Shown: positions 15,031-24,800, counted from the stretch's first letter. The stretch is DNA of 30,413 bases from an uncultured Selenomonadales bacterium (GCA_937915885.1 CALGGP010000006.1:1-30413), one strand, 5' to 3'. Made by a program: numbers and translations. Notes: generated from the sequence alone by a model not told the origin.

Positions 15031-16152
15031 ATGACTGATTATCCGCGTTCGAGACTGGCGGAGCGCAGACGACGCCGCGAGGCTAAAATGCGCCGCATCA
15101 GATTTTTGGTTGTTTGTTTTATTATATCGATCACATCGGTCGTTTTCTACACAGGTTTTAAATTTAATCCCTCCGAAAATCCGACCGAGGCGATCACTCC
15201 GACGCCGCAATATCAAAAACTGGGCGCGCGCACGACGATTATGCTGATGGGCGTCGACGAGCGCAAAGACGATGTCGGACGCTCCGATACGTTGATGGTC
15301 GCGTCGATCGATCCAAAATCCGATCGAGTTTCGCTGCTGTCGATCCCGCGCGATACCCGCGTCAAGATCAAAAAGCATGGTTTCGACAAGATCAATGCGG
15401 CGTATGCTTACGGCGGCGAAAAACTTTCGCGCTCGACCGTCGAGAATTTTCTCGGGATCAACATCGATCACTACGTCATCGTCGACACCAAATCGTTTGC
15501 GCGACTGATTGATGCGATGGGCGGCGTCGAGATCGACGTTGAGTCTCGAATGAAGTACGAGGATCCTTGGGACGATAACGGCGGGCTCGTGATCGATCTC
15601 AAGCCCGGGCGTCAGCACATGGACGGCGCGACGGCGATCACTTACGTCCGATATCGCGATGAGGAAGGCGATGCGGGACGCGTTCGTCGTCAACAAAAAT
15701 TTATGAAGGCTTGCGCCGACAAGTTGAGCGATCCGTCGATCGTAATGCAGTTGCCCGACGTGATCAGAGAGGCGCGTCGAGCGCTTAAAACCGATCTGTC
15801 GGTCGGTGATATGCTCTCGATCGCGTCGACGCTCAAAAATGCCGACGAGTCCGACGGCGGGATCAAGACGGGCATCGTGCCCGGGCGTTGGCTTTACATC
15901 GACGACGTGAGTTATCTCGTGCCGAACATTGAGCGGCTCGGCGAAGTTGTCACGGATAACCTTGCCTTCGCTCGAAACAAAAAAATCGACGAGCACTTTG
16001 AGCTGCTTGCCGACGAGTACATTGATTCGTTGCCGTTCGATGTCGATCACGAGGTCGACGAGTACGATGAGAACGTCAACAAGGCGAAGGATCGCAAGCT
16101 GCTTGATTATCTTGATCGTCGCGAGATGAAGTTTTCAAACAGTGATGCTTAA
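15031..16152 (+). CDS. LytR-CpsA-Psr (LCP) family cell-envelope protein
   Basis: LCP proteins transfer undecaprenyl-linked glycopolymers to peptidoglycan outside the membrane. A basic cytoplasmic start (RRRRREAKMRR) is followed by one transmembrane helix at about residues 24-42. The LCP domain then shows LMGVDERKDDVGRSDTLMV, LLSIPRDTRV, INAAYAYGG and RYRDEEGDAGRVRRQQ, with the Arg and Asp residues that bind the lipid pyrophosphate. Length is 373 residues, normal. GGAGG before ATG 15031 fits. The next two genes, a deacetylase lipoprotein and a beta-lactamase-like protein, follow after 17 and 24 nt, forming an envelope operon. Confidence 0.92.
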   Translation: MTDYPRSRLAERRRRREAKMRRIRFLVVCFIISITSVVFYTGFKFNPSENPTEAITPTPQYQKLGARTTIMLMGVDERKDDVGRSDTLMVASIDPKSDRVSLLSIPRDTRVKIKKHGFDKINAAYAYGGEKLSRSTVENFLGINIDHYVIVDTKSFARLIDAMGGVEIDVESRMKYEDPWDDNGGLVIDLKPGRQHMDGATAITYVRYRDEEGDAGRVRRQQKFMKACADKLSDPSIVMQLPDVIREARRALKTDLSVGDMLSIASTLKNADESDGGIKTGIVPGRWLYIDDVSYLVPNIERLGEVVTDNLAFARNKKIDEHFELLADEYIDSLPFDVDHEVDEYDENVNKAKDRKLLDYLDRREMKFSNSDA

Positions 16153-16169
16153 CGGGAGGTTGACCGATT

Positions 16170-17066
16170 TTGATTAGAAAATTATTGTCGGGCGCGGCAT
16201 TGGTCGCGTTGGCGTTGACGGCGGTCGGTTGCGGAGAACAGCCCGCACCGAAGGTCGAGCCGCCGCCCGTCGAGGAGCCGGTGTCGACGGTGGAATATGC
16301 GCCGCCGACGAATGTGATGATCGCGAGCGACGACTTCTCGAATCTCTACGAGCTCGACAACGTCACGACGCCGGTCTACGATCAATATACGTTGTGGACG
16401 CGGCAGGAGATGGGCTTGCCGATGGAGGCGCCTTATCTCGAGCCGTACACCTACGAAAAAATTGCTTACCTGACGTTCGACGACGGTCCCGACGACAAAA
16501 ATACTCCGGCGGTGCTCGACATTCTTAATCAGGAGGGCATCCTCGGCACGTTTTATGTGGTCGGCACGCAGGTTGAGCAATTCCCCGACATGCTTAAGAG
16601 AATTTATTCGGAGGGGCATGCGATCGGCAATCATTCATACACGCATAAGTACAACGAACTTTATCCGACGGCGTCAAATTTCCTGATCCAGTTGACGAAC
16701 ACCGACGATTTGATTCATGAAATTATCGGAGTGCGACCGCTGATCATTCGGGCGCCGGGCGGACGCGCGGGCATGTGGACGGACGATTATCCGCCGATGA
16801 TGCAGGCTTGCGGATATTTTGAGCACGACTGGAATATCAGCTGCGAGGACGCGGCGACGGGAATGAAATTATCGGCGGCGGAGATGGTTGCGATCATCGA
16901 AAAGCAATTGGATCGCGGCGTGCGCAATGACGCGGCAATCGTGCTGTTACACTGCAACGCGGGCAAGGAAGAAACGGTTCTTGCGTTGCCGGACATCATT
17001 CGAGTGCTGCGGGAGCGCGGCTACTCATTCGGCGTGGTAACTCCGATCACGCCTCAACCGTGGTAA
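16170..17066 (+). CDS. Polysaccharide deacetylase (NodB/CE4) lipoprotein
   Basis: A signal peptide ends in a lipobox (LTAVGC, Cys21), so the protein should be a lipoprotein outside the inner membrane. A Pro/Glu-rich linker reaches about residue 90. The NodB domain shows TFDDGP (102-107), the metal-binding HSYTH (155-159), RAPGGR, and a late LLHCNAG. Such enzymes remove acetyl groups from N-acetylated sugars in peptidoglycan or other glycans. The start is TTG with GGGAGG about 10 nt upstream. It lies between the LCP gene and the beta-lactamase-like gene, supporting a cell-wall role. The exact polymer cannot be told. Confidence 0.92.
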   Translation: MIRKLLSGAALVALALTAVGCGEQPAPKVEPPPVEEPVSTVEYAPPTNVMIASDDFSNLYELDNVTTPVYDQYTLWTRQEMGLPMEAPYLEPYTYEKIAYLTFDDGPDDKNTPAVLDILNQEGILGTFYVVGTQVEQFPDMLKRIYSEGHAIGNHSYTHKYNELYPTASNFLIQLTNTDDLIHEIIGVRPLIIRAPGGRAGMWTDDYPPMMQACGYFEHDWNISCEDAATGMKLSAAEMVAIIEKQLDRGVRNDAAIVLLHCNAGKEETVLALPDIIRVLRERGYSFGVVTPITPQPW

Positions 17067-17090
17067 AAATTCGTCCGACGAAAAATTCTT

Positions 17091-17981
17091 ATGAACTACA
17101 CGATAAAACTTTTGATTGCAGTCAATATGATCCTGGTCGTTGTGCTGACTGCAGTTTATTTTTTTCTTTCGCCGCCCGAGGAGGAACGCCGTCCGAGCGG
17201 TGAGATTCAATCGGAGCGGAAAAATAATTTTGAGCAGATGCTCCGCGCGGAGTTGGGCGAGGAAGCGTCGCGATTTGCGGTGTATTTTTGGGATGCAAAG
17301 TCGGAGGAACCGATCGTATTTCAATCGCGCCCGATGAGACCGGCGAGCATGATAAAAATGTTTGTGATGGCGGCGGCGATGGCGGACGTGCGTGACGGAA
17401 AATTATCGCTCGACGAGCCGCTGATCATGACGGAGCCGAACATGGTCGGCGGCGCGGGCTCGATCGCGGGCGAGGGCGTCGGAGCGGAGGTACCGGCTCG
17501 AAAGGCGATCGAACTGATGATCGTCGAGAGCGACAACACCGCGACGAATTTGTTGATCGATCGGCTGGGGATGGAGAATCTCAATCGCTACATTCGAGAG
17601 AACGGCTACCGCGATACGATAGTCAATCACAAGATGATGCTCGAAGAGGGGCGCATGACAAATCTGTCGTCGGTGAATGATCTCGGGGAATTGTTTCGAC
17701 GGATATATCGGCATGAGTGCGTTGACGAGACGCGGGATATGCTGATGATTGATTATCTGTTGAAACAGGAGGACACGGATTGCTTCCCGAGTGCATTGCC
17801 GCTCTGGAATATTGCGCATAAGACGGGGGAGGTCGCGGGGCTGTATGACGACGGAGGAATATTTTACGGTTCGGCGGGCGATTTCGTGTTGGTGATAATG
17901 AATGACGACATTGAAGGGCGGGAGGACACGATCGATCGAATGAAGGCGATCGCGATTCGCGCCGCTCAAAGCATACAATAA
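17091..17981 (+). CDS. Membrane-anchored class A beta-lactamase-like serine hydrolase
   Basis: An uncleaved N-terminal helix (about residues 5-27) would anchor the protein outside the membrane. The three penicillin-interacting motifs are present: SMIK (S86, K89), SDN (147-149) and KTG (244-246). The omega-loop segment reads EEGRMTN instead of the ExxLN that holds the deacylating glutamate of true class A enzymes. It may therefore be a slow penicillin-binding protein or a wall peptidase rather than a resistance enzyme; this is inference. No Shine-Dalgarno sequence precedes ATG 17091, so translation may depend on coupling to the deacetylase gene 24 nt upstream. Confidence 0.82.
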   Translation: MNYTIKLLIAVNMILVVVLTAVYFFLSPPEEERRPSGEIQSERKNNFEQMLRAELGEEASRFAVYFWDAKSEEPIVFQSRPMRPASMIKMFVMAAAMADVRDGKLSLDEPLIMTEPNMVGGAGSIAGEGVGAEVPARKAIELMIVESDNTATNLLIDRLGMENLNRYIRENGYRDTIVNHKMMLEEGRMTNLSSVNDLGELFRRIYRHECVDETRDMLMIDYLLKQEDTDCFPSALPLWNIAHKTGEVAGLYDDGGIFYGSAGDFVLVIMNDDIEGREDTIDRMKAIAIRAAQSIQ

Positions 17982-18071
17982 ATTTATCCGCCCGCCTGCT
18001 GCCCTTCGGATTGACGGAAAAAATTTTTTCATTCCCCACCCACCCATGAAAAAATTTTTTTCAAAATAAGA

Positions 18072-18086
18072 GGCGCCGGCGGCGCC
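18072..18086. repeat. Short GGCGCC palindrome, possible remnant of the repeat family
   Basis: GGCGCC-GGC-GGCGCC resembles the two outer ends of the palindromic repeat joined without the middle. It lies 59 bp before rpsK. The surrounding 17982-18144 also holds an AT palindrome, GAAAAAATTTTTTC, and a related copy, but no gene. Confidence 0.4.
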
Positions 18087-18144
18087 CCAATAAACGCCCC
18101 ATTTTCCCTTGACGAGAACCGTGATTGAAGGAGGCAAAATCAAG

Positions 18145-18537
18145 GTGGCTGCAAGAAAGACGACCCGCACCAAGAAAAAGGTTCGCAAGAATGTCGAATA
18201 CGGCGTGGCGCACATCAGCTCCACGTTCAATAATACGATCGTGACTCTCACCGATAAAGCCGGCAACGCTCTGTCGTGGGCGAGCGCCGGCGGGCTCGGC
18301 TTCCGCGGCTCGCGCAAGTCGACGCCGTTTGCGGCTCAGATGGCGGCGGAGACCGCTGCCAAGGCTGCAATGGAGCATGGGCTCAAGCAGGTCGAGGTCT
18401 ACGTAAAAGGTCCCGGCGCCGGACGTGAGGCGGCAATCCGCTCGCTCCAGGCTACCGGTCTCGAAGTCAATATGATTAAAGACGTCACGCCGATCCCGCA
18501 TAACGGCTGCCGTCCGCCCAAGCGCAGAAGAGTTTAA
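18145..18537 (+). CDS. rpsK: 30S ribosomal protein S11
   Basis: S11 sits on the platform of the small subunit and helps form the mRNA exit cleft. The product has 130 residues, normal. Family blocks are VAHISSTFNNTIVTLTDKAGN, RGSRKSTPFAAQMAAE, GPGAGREAAIRSLQ and the C-terminal DVTPIPHNGCRPPKRRRV. The GTG at 18145 is chosen because GGAGG lies 10 nt upstream and it gives the family start VAARK; a longer frame from 18109 would add 12 unrelated residues. rpmJ and rpsM, the usual upstream neighbours, are missing here. Confidence 0.97.
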   Translation: MAARKTTRTKKKVRKNVEYGVAHISSTFNNTIVTLTDKAGNALSWASAGGLGFRGSRKSTPFAAQMAAETAAKAAMEHGLKQVEVYVKGPGAGREAAIRSLQATGLEVNMIKDVTPIPHNGCRPPKRRRV

Positions 18538-18556
18538 TCGGAGGTGCATTCATTTT

Positions 18557-19150
18557 ATGGCAATCGACAGAGTACCTGAATTGAAACGCTGCCGCGCACT
18601 CGGGATCGAGCCGGCAGTGATCGGACGCTCGCGTCAATCGAAGCGGCAAGTCCGTCGCACCAACCGCAAGGTCAGTGAGTACGGATTGCAGCTCCGCGAA
18701 AAGCAGAAGGCAAAATTTATCTACGGCGTGCTCGAGCGCCAGTTCCGCAATTACTACGAGAAGGCGAAAAAGATGCCGGGCGTCACGGGTGAGAATCTGT
18801 TGACGCTGCTCGAGCGCCGGATTGATAATGTCGTGTTCAGACTCGGGCTGGCGAATACCCGTCGTCAGGCGCGGCAGATCGTCACGCACGGACATATCAC
18901 CGTCAACGGCAAGCGCGTCGATATTCCGTCGGCGCTCGTCAAGGTCGGCGATCAGATCGCGGTGTGCGAGAAGAGCTCGACCAACGAATTTTTCAAGGCG
19001 CTCAAAGAAACGAACAATGCGCTGTCGGCTCCGGCGTGGCTGGAGGCTGATCAGGCGAATCTCAAGGGCAGTGTCACGCGTTATCCGACGCGCGAGGAGA
19101 TCGATGTGCCCGTCAACGAACAGTCCATCATCGAATTGTACTCCAGGTAA
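18557..19150 (+). CDS. rpsD: 30S ribosomal protein S4
   Basis: S4 is a primary 16S rRNA binder and, in many bacteria, a translational repressor of its operon. The product has 197 residues. The S4 RNA-binding core LERRIDNVVFRLGLANTRRQARQIVTHGHITVNGKRV is clear around residues 86-123. The N-terminal region lacks a CxxC-type zinc motif (a single Cys at residue 12), so it is the zinc-free form. GGAGG precedes ATG 18557, 19 nt after rpsK. Confidence 0.97.
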   Translation: MAIDRVPELKRCRALGIEPAVIGRSRQSKRQVRRTNRKVSEYGLQLREKQKAKFIYGVLERQFRNYYEKAKKMPGVTGENLLTLLERRIDNVVFRLGLANTRRQARQIVTHGHITVNGKRVDIPSALVKVGDQIAVCEKSSTNEFFKALKETNNALSAPAWLEADQANLKGSVTRYPTREEIDVPVNEQSIIELYSR

Positions 19151-19200
19151 TCCGTGAGTCGGTTTGACAGTTTTAAAAACCGACGGGAGGAATTTTTTAG

Positions 19201-20163
19201 ATGATTGACATCGAAAAACCGAAAATCGAAGCGGCGGAACTCTCCGACGACGGGCGGTTCGGACGATTCGTCTGTGAGCCGCTCGAGCGCGGCTACGGTC
19301 ATACGATCGGCAACAGCCTGCGTCGAATGCTCCTCTCTTCGCTCGAGGGAGCCGCCGTCACGTCGATAAAGATTGAAGGCGTCCTCCACGAGTTCTCGAC
19401 AATCCCCGGCGTCCGCGACGATGTCACAAACATTGTCCTCAACATCAAGCAGTTGTGCCTGCGAATGACGAGCGACGAGGCGAAGACGATTCGCATTGAT
19501 GCGGAGGGCGAATGCGAAGTCACCGGCGCCGATATCATCTGCGACTCCGACGTCGAAGTCCTGAACACCGACCTGCACATCGCAACGCTGAACGATCTCG
19601 GCAAGTTGCATATCGAGATGCGGGTTGAGCATGGGCGCGGCTACGTGCCTGCGGAGAAAAATAAAAAGCCCGACGATGTGATCGGGACGATTCCGATCGA
19701 TTCGCTGTTCAGCCCCGTCGAGCGCGTCAAATATTATGTGCAAGATACGCGCGTCGGCAATGTCATGGATTATGACAAGCTGATTCTCGAGGTGTGGACG
19801 AACGGGGCGCTCAAGCCGGACGAGGCGGTGTCGAAGGCGGCGAGCATCCTCGTGATGCATCTGAAGTTGTTCCAGAATATGGACGGGCTTCCCGAGGAGG
19901 TCGAGGAGGAGCAACCGACATTCATTGAAGAGTCGACGGACGAGACCGAAAAGACGCTCGAGATGACGATTGAAGACCTTGACTTGTCGGTGCGGTCGTT
20001 CAATTGTCTGAAGCGCGCGGGGATCACGACGGTCGCCGATCTGGTCGAGAAGTCGGAGGACGAGATGATGCGGGTGCGCAATCTCGGGCGCAAGTCGCTC
20101 GATGAAGTCAAAAAGAAACTCGACGAGCTGCATCTGAGTCTGCGGCAATCCGAAGAAATATGA
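19201..20163 (+). CDS. rpoA: DNA-directed RNA polymerase subunit alpha
   Basis: Alpha dimerises to start RNA polymerase assembly and contacts promoters and activators through its C-terminal domain. The product has 320 residues. The N-terminal domain shows EPLERGYGHTIGNSLRRMLL and FSTIPGVRDDVTNI. An acidic linker (EEVEEEQPTFIEE, about residues 237-249) leads to the alpha-CTD with VRSFNCLKRAGITTVADL and RNLGRKSLDEVK. GGGAGG precedes ATG 19201. A palindromic repeat separates it from rplQ. Confidence 0.98.
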   Translation: MIDIEKPKIEAAELSDDGRFGRFVCEPLERGYGHTIGNSLRRMLLSSLEGAAVTSIKIEGVLHEFSTIPGVRDDVTNIVLNIKQLCLRMTSDEAKTIRIDAEGECEVTGADIICDSDVEVLNTDLHIATLNDLGKLHIEMRVEHGRGYVPAEKNKKPDDVIGTIPIDSLFSPVERVKYYVQDTRVGNVMDYDKLILEVWTNGALKPDEAVSKAASILVMHLKLFQNMDGLPEEVEEEQPTFIEESTDETEKTLEMTIEDLDLSVRSFNCLKRAGITTVADLVEKSEDEMMRVRNLGRKSLDEVKKKLDELHLSLRQSEEI

Positions 20164-20191
20164 AATCCCGCCCGCCCACTCGTAAAAAGCG

Positions 20192-20269
20192 GGGAGCCGC
20201 CGACGCGGGGTGGGAACCACGAAATTTGTTGGGCGCCAACCGCTGTGGGTGGGAGCGTCGGCGGCGCCC
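20192..20269 (+). repeat. Palindromic intergenic repeat, copy R4, inside the alpha operon
   Basis: This full copy begins GGGAGCCGCCGACGC and ends GCGTCGGCGGCGCCC, with GGGTGGGAACCAC, TTGGGCGCC and GTGGGAGC between. It occupies most of the 135-bp gap between rpoA and rplQ and must be transcribed with them, so it would form a strong hairpin in that mRNA. Confidence 0.85.
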
Positions 20270-20298
20270 TTATAAAAAATAAAAAGGAGGTTGAGATC

Positions 20299-20637
20299 AT
20301 GAGCCATAGAAAACTCGGCAGGAACTCCGGCGCGCGCCGCGCTCTCATCAAGAGCCTGCTGATAGCGTTCTTCACTCACGAGCGGATTGAAACGACGGAA
20401 GCTCGAGCCAAAGAACTTCGCAAATTCGCCGAAAAACTCATCACGCTTGCAAAAAAAGGCGATCTCGCCGCGCGTCGTCAGGCGATCTCGATGACCGGCA
20501 ATGATCAGATCGTACATAAAATCTTCGAGGAGATTCCCGATAAATATTCCGATCGCGCAAGCGGCTATACTCGGATCGTAAAATTGAGCCCGCGTCAGGG
20601 CGATGCGGCTCCGATGGTGCTGATCGAACTCGTATAA
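20299..20637 (+). CDS. rplQ: 50S ribosomal protein L17
   Basis: L17 lies near the exit tunnel of the large subunit. The product has 112 residues, normal for bacteria. It begins MSHRKLGRNSGARRALIKSL and carries FFTHERIETTEARAKELRKFAEKLI. ATG 20299 has AGGAGG about 9 nt upstream; the frame is open further upstream only because it runs into the repeat. It is the last gene of the rpsK-rpsD-rpoA-rplQ block and is closed by a terminator. Confidence 0.97.
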   Translation: MSHRKLGRNSGARRALIKSLLIAFFTHERIETTEARAKELRKFAEKLITLAKKGDLAARRQAISMTGNDQIVHKIFEEIPDKYSDRASGYTRIVKLSPRQGDAAPMVLIELV

Positions 20638-20645
20638 AAATTAAA

Positions 20646-20680
20646 GGGGCGCTGCCTTCCGGCGGAGCCCCGTTTTTTTT
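20646..20680 (+). terminator. Rho-independent terminator after rplQ
   Basis: GGGGC and GCCCC close a GC-rich stem, with an inner TGCC/GGCG pairing around a TTCC loop, followed by G and eight Ts. It ends the ribosomal protein block 9 bp after the rplQ stop. Confidence 0.85.
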
Positions 20681-20712
20681 GTCCCGATCATTCTCGGAGA
20701 AATTTTTTATAT

Positions 20713-20788
20713 GGGCGCCGCCAACGCCCCCGCCCTCCAATGTCGGCGCCCAACGGAGGATAGCATGCCCACCCGCGTTGGCAGCGCC
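20713..20788 (-). repeat. Palindromic intergenic repeat, copy R5 (inverted)
   Basis: This full copy lies in the opposite orientation to R1-R4. On the minus strand it carries the GGGTGGGCATGC variant, TTGGGCGCCG and GGGCGGGGGCGTTGG. It stands between the rplQ terminator and the convergent HEPN-motif gene. The remaining bases to 20867 hold one TCCGCGCGGA palindrome and no gene. Confidence 0.8.
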
Positions 20789-20867
20789 TATTCTTCCGCG
20801 CGGAGCGCCCGCAGGACGGCGGCACTGCCCTCAATCGATTAAAGGGCGGGCGGGGCGGGATTAGATT

Positions 20868-21893
20868 TTAGAAGTCGGCGAGGGCAAAAATTTTATCCAA
20901 TTGCTCCCGCTCGAGAGTGTCAAGATGCGAAAGATCATTCCGCGCGCGATACACCAACTCTAACACGTCCCAATCCGATTGCGAAAACACTTTGACATTC
21001 CCGCCGTAGTAATGCAGATGCCTCAACTCCATATCCCAAGCATCGTCGAGCACCTTGCCGAACTCGTCAGTCCTAGGCAATAATTTTTTCAGCTCGAGCA
21101 GATTCCGCGCTATCAATTTTTCCCGCACCGTCTCGACGATCGGCAGCGCGAATTGTATTTGCGTCTCCCACACCGCTCGATCGTATTTCCGTCGAGGATA
21201 TTCCAAGCCGAGTACTTCTTCGACCAGCCGCCGCCCGTCCGAATATAAATCCGCACGCGCCAAATTTTTTGCCGCCACCGCCGACGTGCCCGCCAATTTC
21301 GCCGTCAACGTCGCCGTGTACAGTTTTTCCGTCTGATTCAGCCGCGCCGATTCCATCAGATTGATCGCAAAGAACTGCACATCATACGGCGTGATGAAGT
21401 CCGTCAAGCGAAACGTAAATTGCGACGGCAGCTCCGGCGTAAAAAATATCACCGTGCCTTTGCCCGCGTCCTCAAAACGATTGAAGTCGCTGATCACCTC
21501 CGCCAACCACGTCGCACGCCCTTCGACTTTCACCAGCAACACGTAGCCCGATAAGATTTTTTTTCGCGCGACATCCGTCATCAACGAGCCGCTCAATAAG
21601 TCTGGCATGTAATGCGGCTCGTAGCGCTCGACCAGCGTCGTCACGAACTCATCTGCCGACTCCCCCGTCGATAACTGTAAGCGCTCGAGCACCAATGAAT
21701 AATTCCGGCGCTGTATTTCGTCCATGAAGATCGTCAAAAACCCTTCCACATCCGACGCCTCGATGTCCACCGCCAACGCATGATTTTGTTCCGCCTCTCG
21801 CCCGAGCGTTTTCATGAAGCGGCGCGCGCCCGGCACTCGATCCCACCATTCTTCCAACTCCGTCCGCGTCAGCGATTCTAAGTTTTCATGCAT
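20868..21893 (-). CDS. Putative HEPN-motif effector paired with a STAND-like ATPase
   Basis: The protein is not recognised as a whole. The last 40 residues are helical and contain R318-N-D-L-S-H323, an exact match to the RX4H (RNxxxH) motif of HEPN ribonucleases, with following helix residues typical of that fold. The N-terminal 100 residues are helical. The middle (about 100-230) has alternating beta-like strands and helices (SGYVLLVKVEG, GTVIFFTPE) without a Walker motif and could be a degenerate NTPase or sensor domain. The ATG overlaps the stop of the ATPase gene by 8 nt, so the two are translated together. HEPN toxins controlled by STAND ATPases are a known theme in anti-phage conflict systems. 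RNase activity is inferred from one short motif. Confidence 0.6.
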   Translation of the reverse strand: MHENLESLTRTELEEWWDRVPGARRFMKTLGREAEQNHALAVDIEASDVEGFLTIFMDEIQRRNYSLVLERLQLSTGESADEFVTTLVERYEPHYMPDLLSGSLMTDVARKKILSGYVLLVKVEGRATWLAEVISDFNRFEDAGKGTVIFFTPELPSQFTFRLTDFITPYDVQFFAINLMESARLNQTEKLYTATLTAKLAGTSAVAAKNLARADLYSDGRRLVEEVLGLEYPRRKYDRAVWETQIQFALPIVETVREKLIARNLLELKKLLPRTDEFGKVLDDAWDMELRHLHYYGGNVKVFSQSDWDVLELVYRARNDLSHLDTLEREQLDKIFALADF

Positions 21894-24800
21894 TCGTCCG
21901 CACCGCCTTACACTCCGTCAAACGTAATTCCAACGTTTGTTCATTGCTGCCGAACATGTATCGATACTCCCGCCGATAAAATTCGTATGTATCTCCCGCG
22001 CGTCGAAATAATTTCAGCGCGATCAGTTCTTCGATCAATAACTCCATTTGCTCGCCGCTCATCGCCGCCAGATCGTCTATATCATTCGCCAGACATATTT
22101 CCTGCAACCGAAAAAGGGTCGTGTGCGGATCGTTGTAATACATCGGCGCATACGCCAGCGCCAGCATCATCACGTAGTAATAATCATCTCGCCCGTCCTG
22201 CAACACGCGCTTCATCATTCCCTCGAGCGAAATTTTCATCCGTTTCAAAAATTCGTCGTCGAAGTCGTACGGCGGATTACTCGTCGCGTCAAATTTTTTT
22301 TGTTCATATCCGTCCGCGATCGCCTCAACTATTTGCCCGCAATAATATCGCAACATCGCTGGATTGTAATTCGCGCGCAACCAGACGCTGCGCATCACGT
22401 CGACGTCCGGCACACGCAAGCCCAAATAATTTAGCGGCTCCACCGTCAAACGCGTCGCCTCCTCCGCCGTCAACGGTCGAAGGCGCACTGCGGAATCATT
22501 CAACGACAAGCCGTGATGCGCCGTCACGATATATTTGAATCGCCCCGAATATTCCTTTGCCAATTGCGCCATCGGCTCCAAATTTTTGTCGAGCTTTGCG
22601 ATCATCAAATTGACGTCGAAAATCGCGATCACCTTGCGAACGTCATCCGAACTCAACCGCTCGATCACCTCCGCGCGGAGCCGCTCAACATCCGTGCCGT
22701 CCGAGCAAATCACATAAATATCCTCGTCCGGCTTATGCTCGAGCGCAATTAACTGCTCCAATAGCGCCGTCTTGCCGAGCTGGCGTCCACCGATCAAAAA
22801 CGTCGCGCCGTTGATGTTTCGCAGTTCCTCCAGCTCGCGCTCCCGACCAACGAAAAGTTCGTCCGAAGACTCCTCGAACGGATTGACATTCGCAAACGGA
22901 AGCGCCGCCTTCAACAGCCGTTCGCGCCGCTCCGATTGCTCGAACGCCGTCAAGTACACCGCCAGCAATCGATCGATCACGATTATATTTTTCAGTTCCG
23001 CGCGGAGCCGCATCGCTTGCGCCAACTTTCGGCGGTCGGCGAGACTCAACGCCATATTCAAAATACAGAGCAACCCGCACGTCCGACGCTCAACCGCCCG
23101 CAATCGTTCAAGCAACTGCTCAAGTGTCAGAGGATAGTGCACACAGACAACGTCAAGCCCGTCCGTCCGCAACCGACTGTTGAACAGCGCAATCGGCACG
23201 TCGCACGGCGCGCCAGTGAACGTCGCGTGAAACATCAAGTGGTCGTTTGACAGCTTGCGAATCGGCTCGAGCACCGCGCCCTCGAACGACAGATGTTTTA
23301 AAAAGAGCGGGAACAAAGTTTGTTTCGACGAGGCGTTTTGCCACGCGTCGGTGAATTCGAGCAATTGTTTGTCTTTCATATCGCGCTTGAGCCCGATTAA
23401 AATTTTTTCGAGCGAATCATTTTTATGCTTAACGCAAACGTTGAATATCGACTCGTAAGCGCTCAAAAAATCCTCGAGCCCGTTGACATCAAAATTTTTT
23501 ACAAACACACCATCGTTGATGCAATCCTCCGCCACGTTGAGCCGACCGCACTCGATCAAATTTTCGACCAGCGCCTGATTTTCCGGCTCCACTTCATTCA
23601 ACCGCGCGCGCAATTCTTTGACGTAAGGTTCCATGCCCAGGTTGATCCCGAAGTTGAGCGCGTCGATGAATCTCTCGAACAGCCCCGCATTGCGCGTTTC
23701 GCTGAAGTGATGCAGCGCCGTCGCCGACACCATTTCGTAATAATCCGCCTCACCGGGATTGAGCAACCGCCCGTAATTTTGATCGAGCACCATTTTTTTT
23801 ATAAACCCGTAGTGAAGAATATCCAGTCGCTTGTCAATTTGAGCGCTCATCACCGCGCGGAGCCTCTGTCGTTCCTCTGCAGGGCGCGTCAACTGAGCGC
23901 CATAATTTTTCTCGAGCCGATCGATTATCCCTAAGTCATATGTTCGCACCGCCGTCTCGTACGCCGCCTTCAATGCCTCGTCCGGCGTCAAGCCCATGAG
24001 CGCACGCTCGTATTCGACCAGCCGATGCGCAAAAGAATATCGCGCCGCCCCCCGATCGTACGGATCCGGCAAATCTTTCGAGGTCAATTCGATATATTTT
24101 GAGCCGAGCAGACAATCTCGATAGAACAGCGTCGACTCCTCACCCGCGATGTCCGAGCGCAATTGTTTTAGTGAGAGCATCAATACCGAAGGCGCAATCA
24201 AATTCACGCTGAACTCGTGTTGAATATTCGACTCGAACTCCGCGCGGATCACGTCGAAGAGTGCAAGCGCCTCCGTCTTCGATGCCGAGCTGTCGTCGCC
24301 GAGCGAGTCAAGTTTCCTCCGCGCAATCGCATACGCCCTCAACGCCGCCAACGCCTTTTCAAGCAAGTTCGTCTGTCGAGTTCGCTCATTGCCCATGAAA
24401 TTTTCGCTCTTGTGCGAGTCGACCTTTATACTCTCCCAAATGTCGTCGAGATAAGCATCGATTTTTTGAGGCGCAAAAATTTTTTCGCTCGAGATGCTTT
24501 CGTCGTCGAGCGGCAAAGCAAGGAACGACGAATAAAATTTTGTTATGTCGTCCGTGGTCACGCCATCGCGATCGATCATTCGCCGCAATTCCGCTCCCGT
24601 ATCGAACAGCCTGTAGACCAATGCCTTTACGCGCGGGTGACGGAGCTTTTGTTTCAAATTGCTGTCCGCGCGGAGACTTGCCAAGCTCAAATCCGCTTCC
24701 GCGCGACGTAATTGCTCCCGCACGCCCGCGTGATCGATGTGGAGTGAGGCGGCGAATGACGCATTTGTTTTTTCGGTGAACGCCTTAAACAGTGAGATCA

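Noticed and set aside
18012..18061. AT palindromes GAAAAAATTTTTTC before rpsK as terminators
   Set aside because: The arms have almost no GC pairing and similar AAAATTTT words are common throughout the window, including inside genes.
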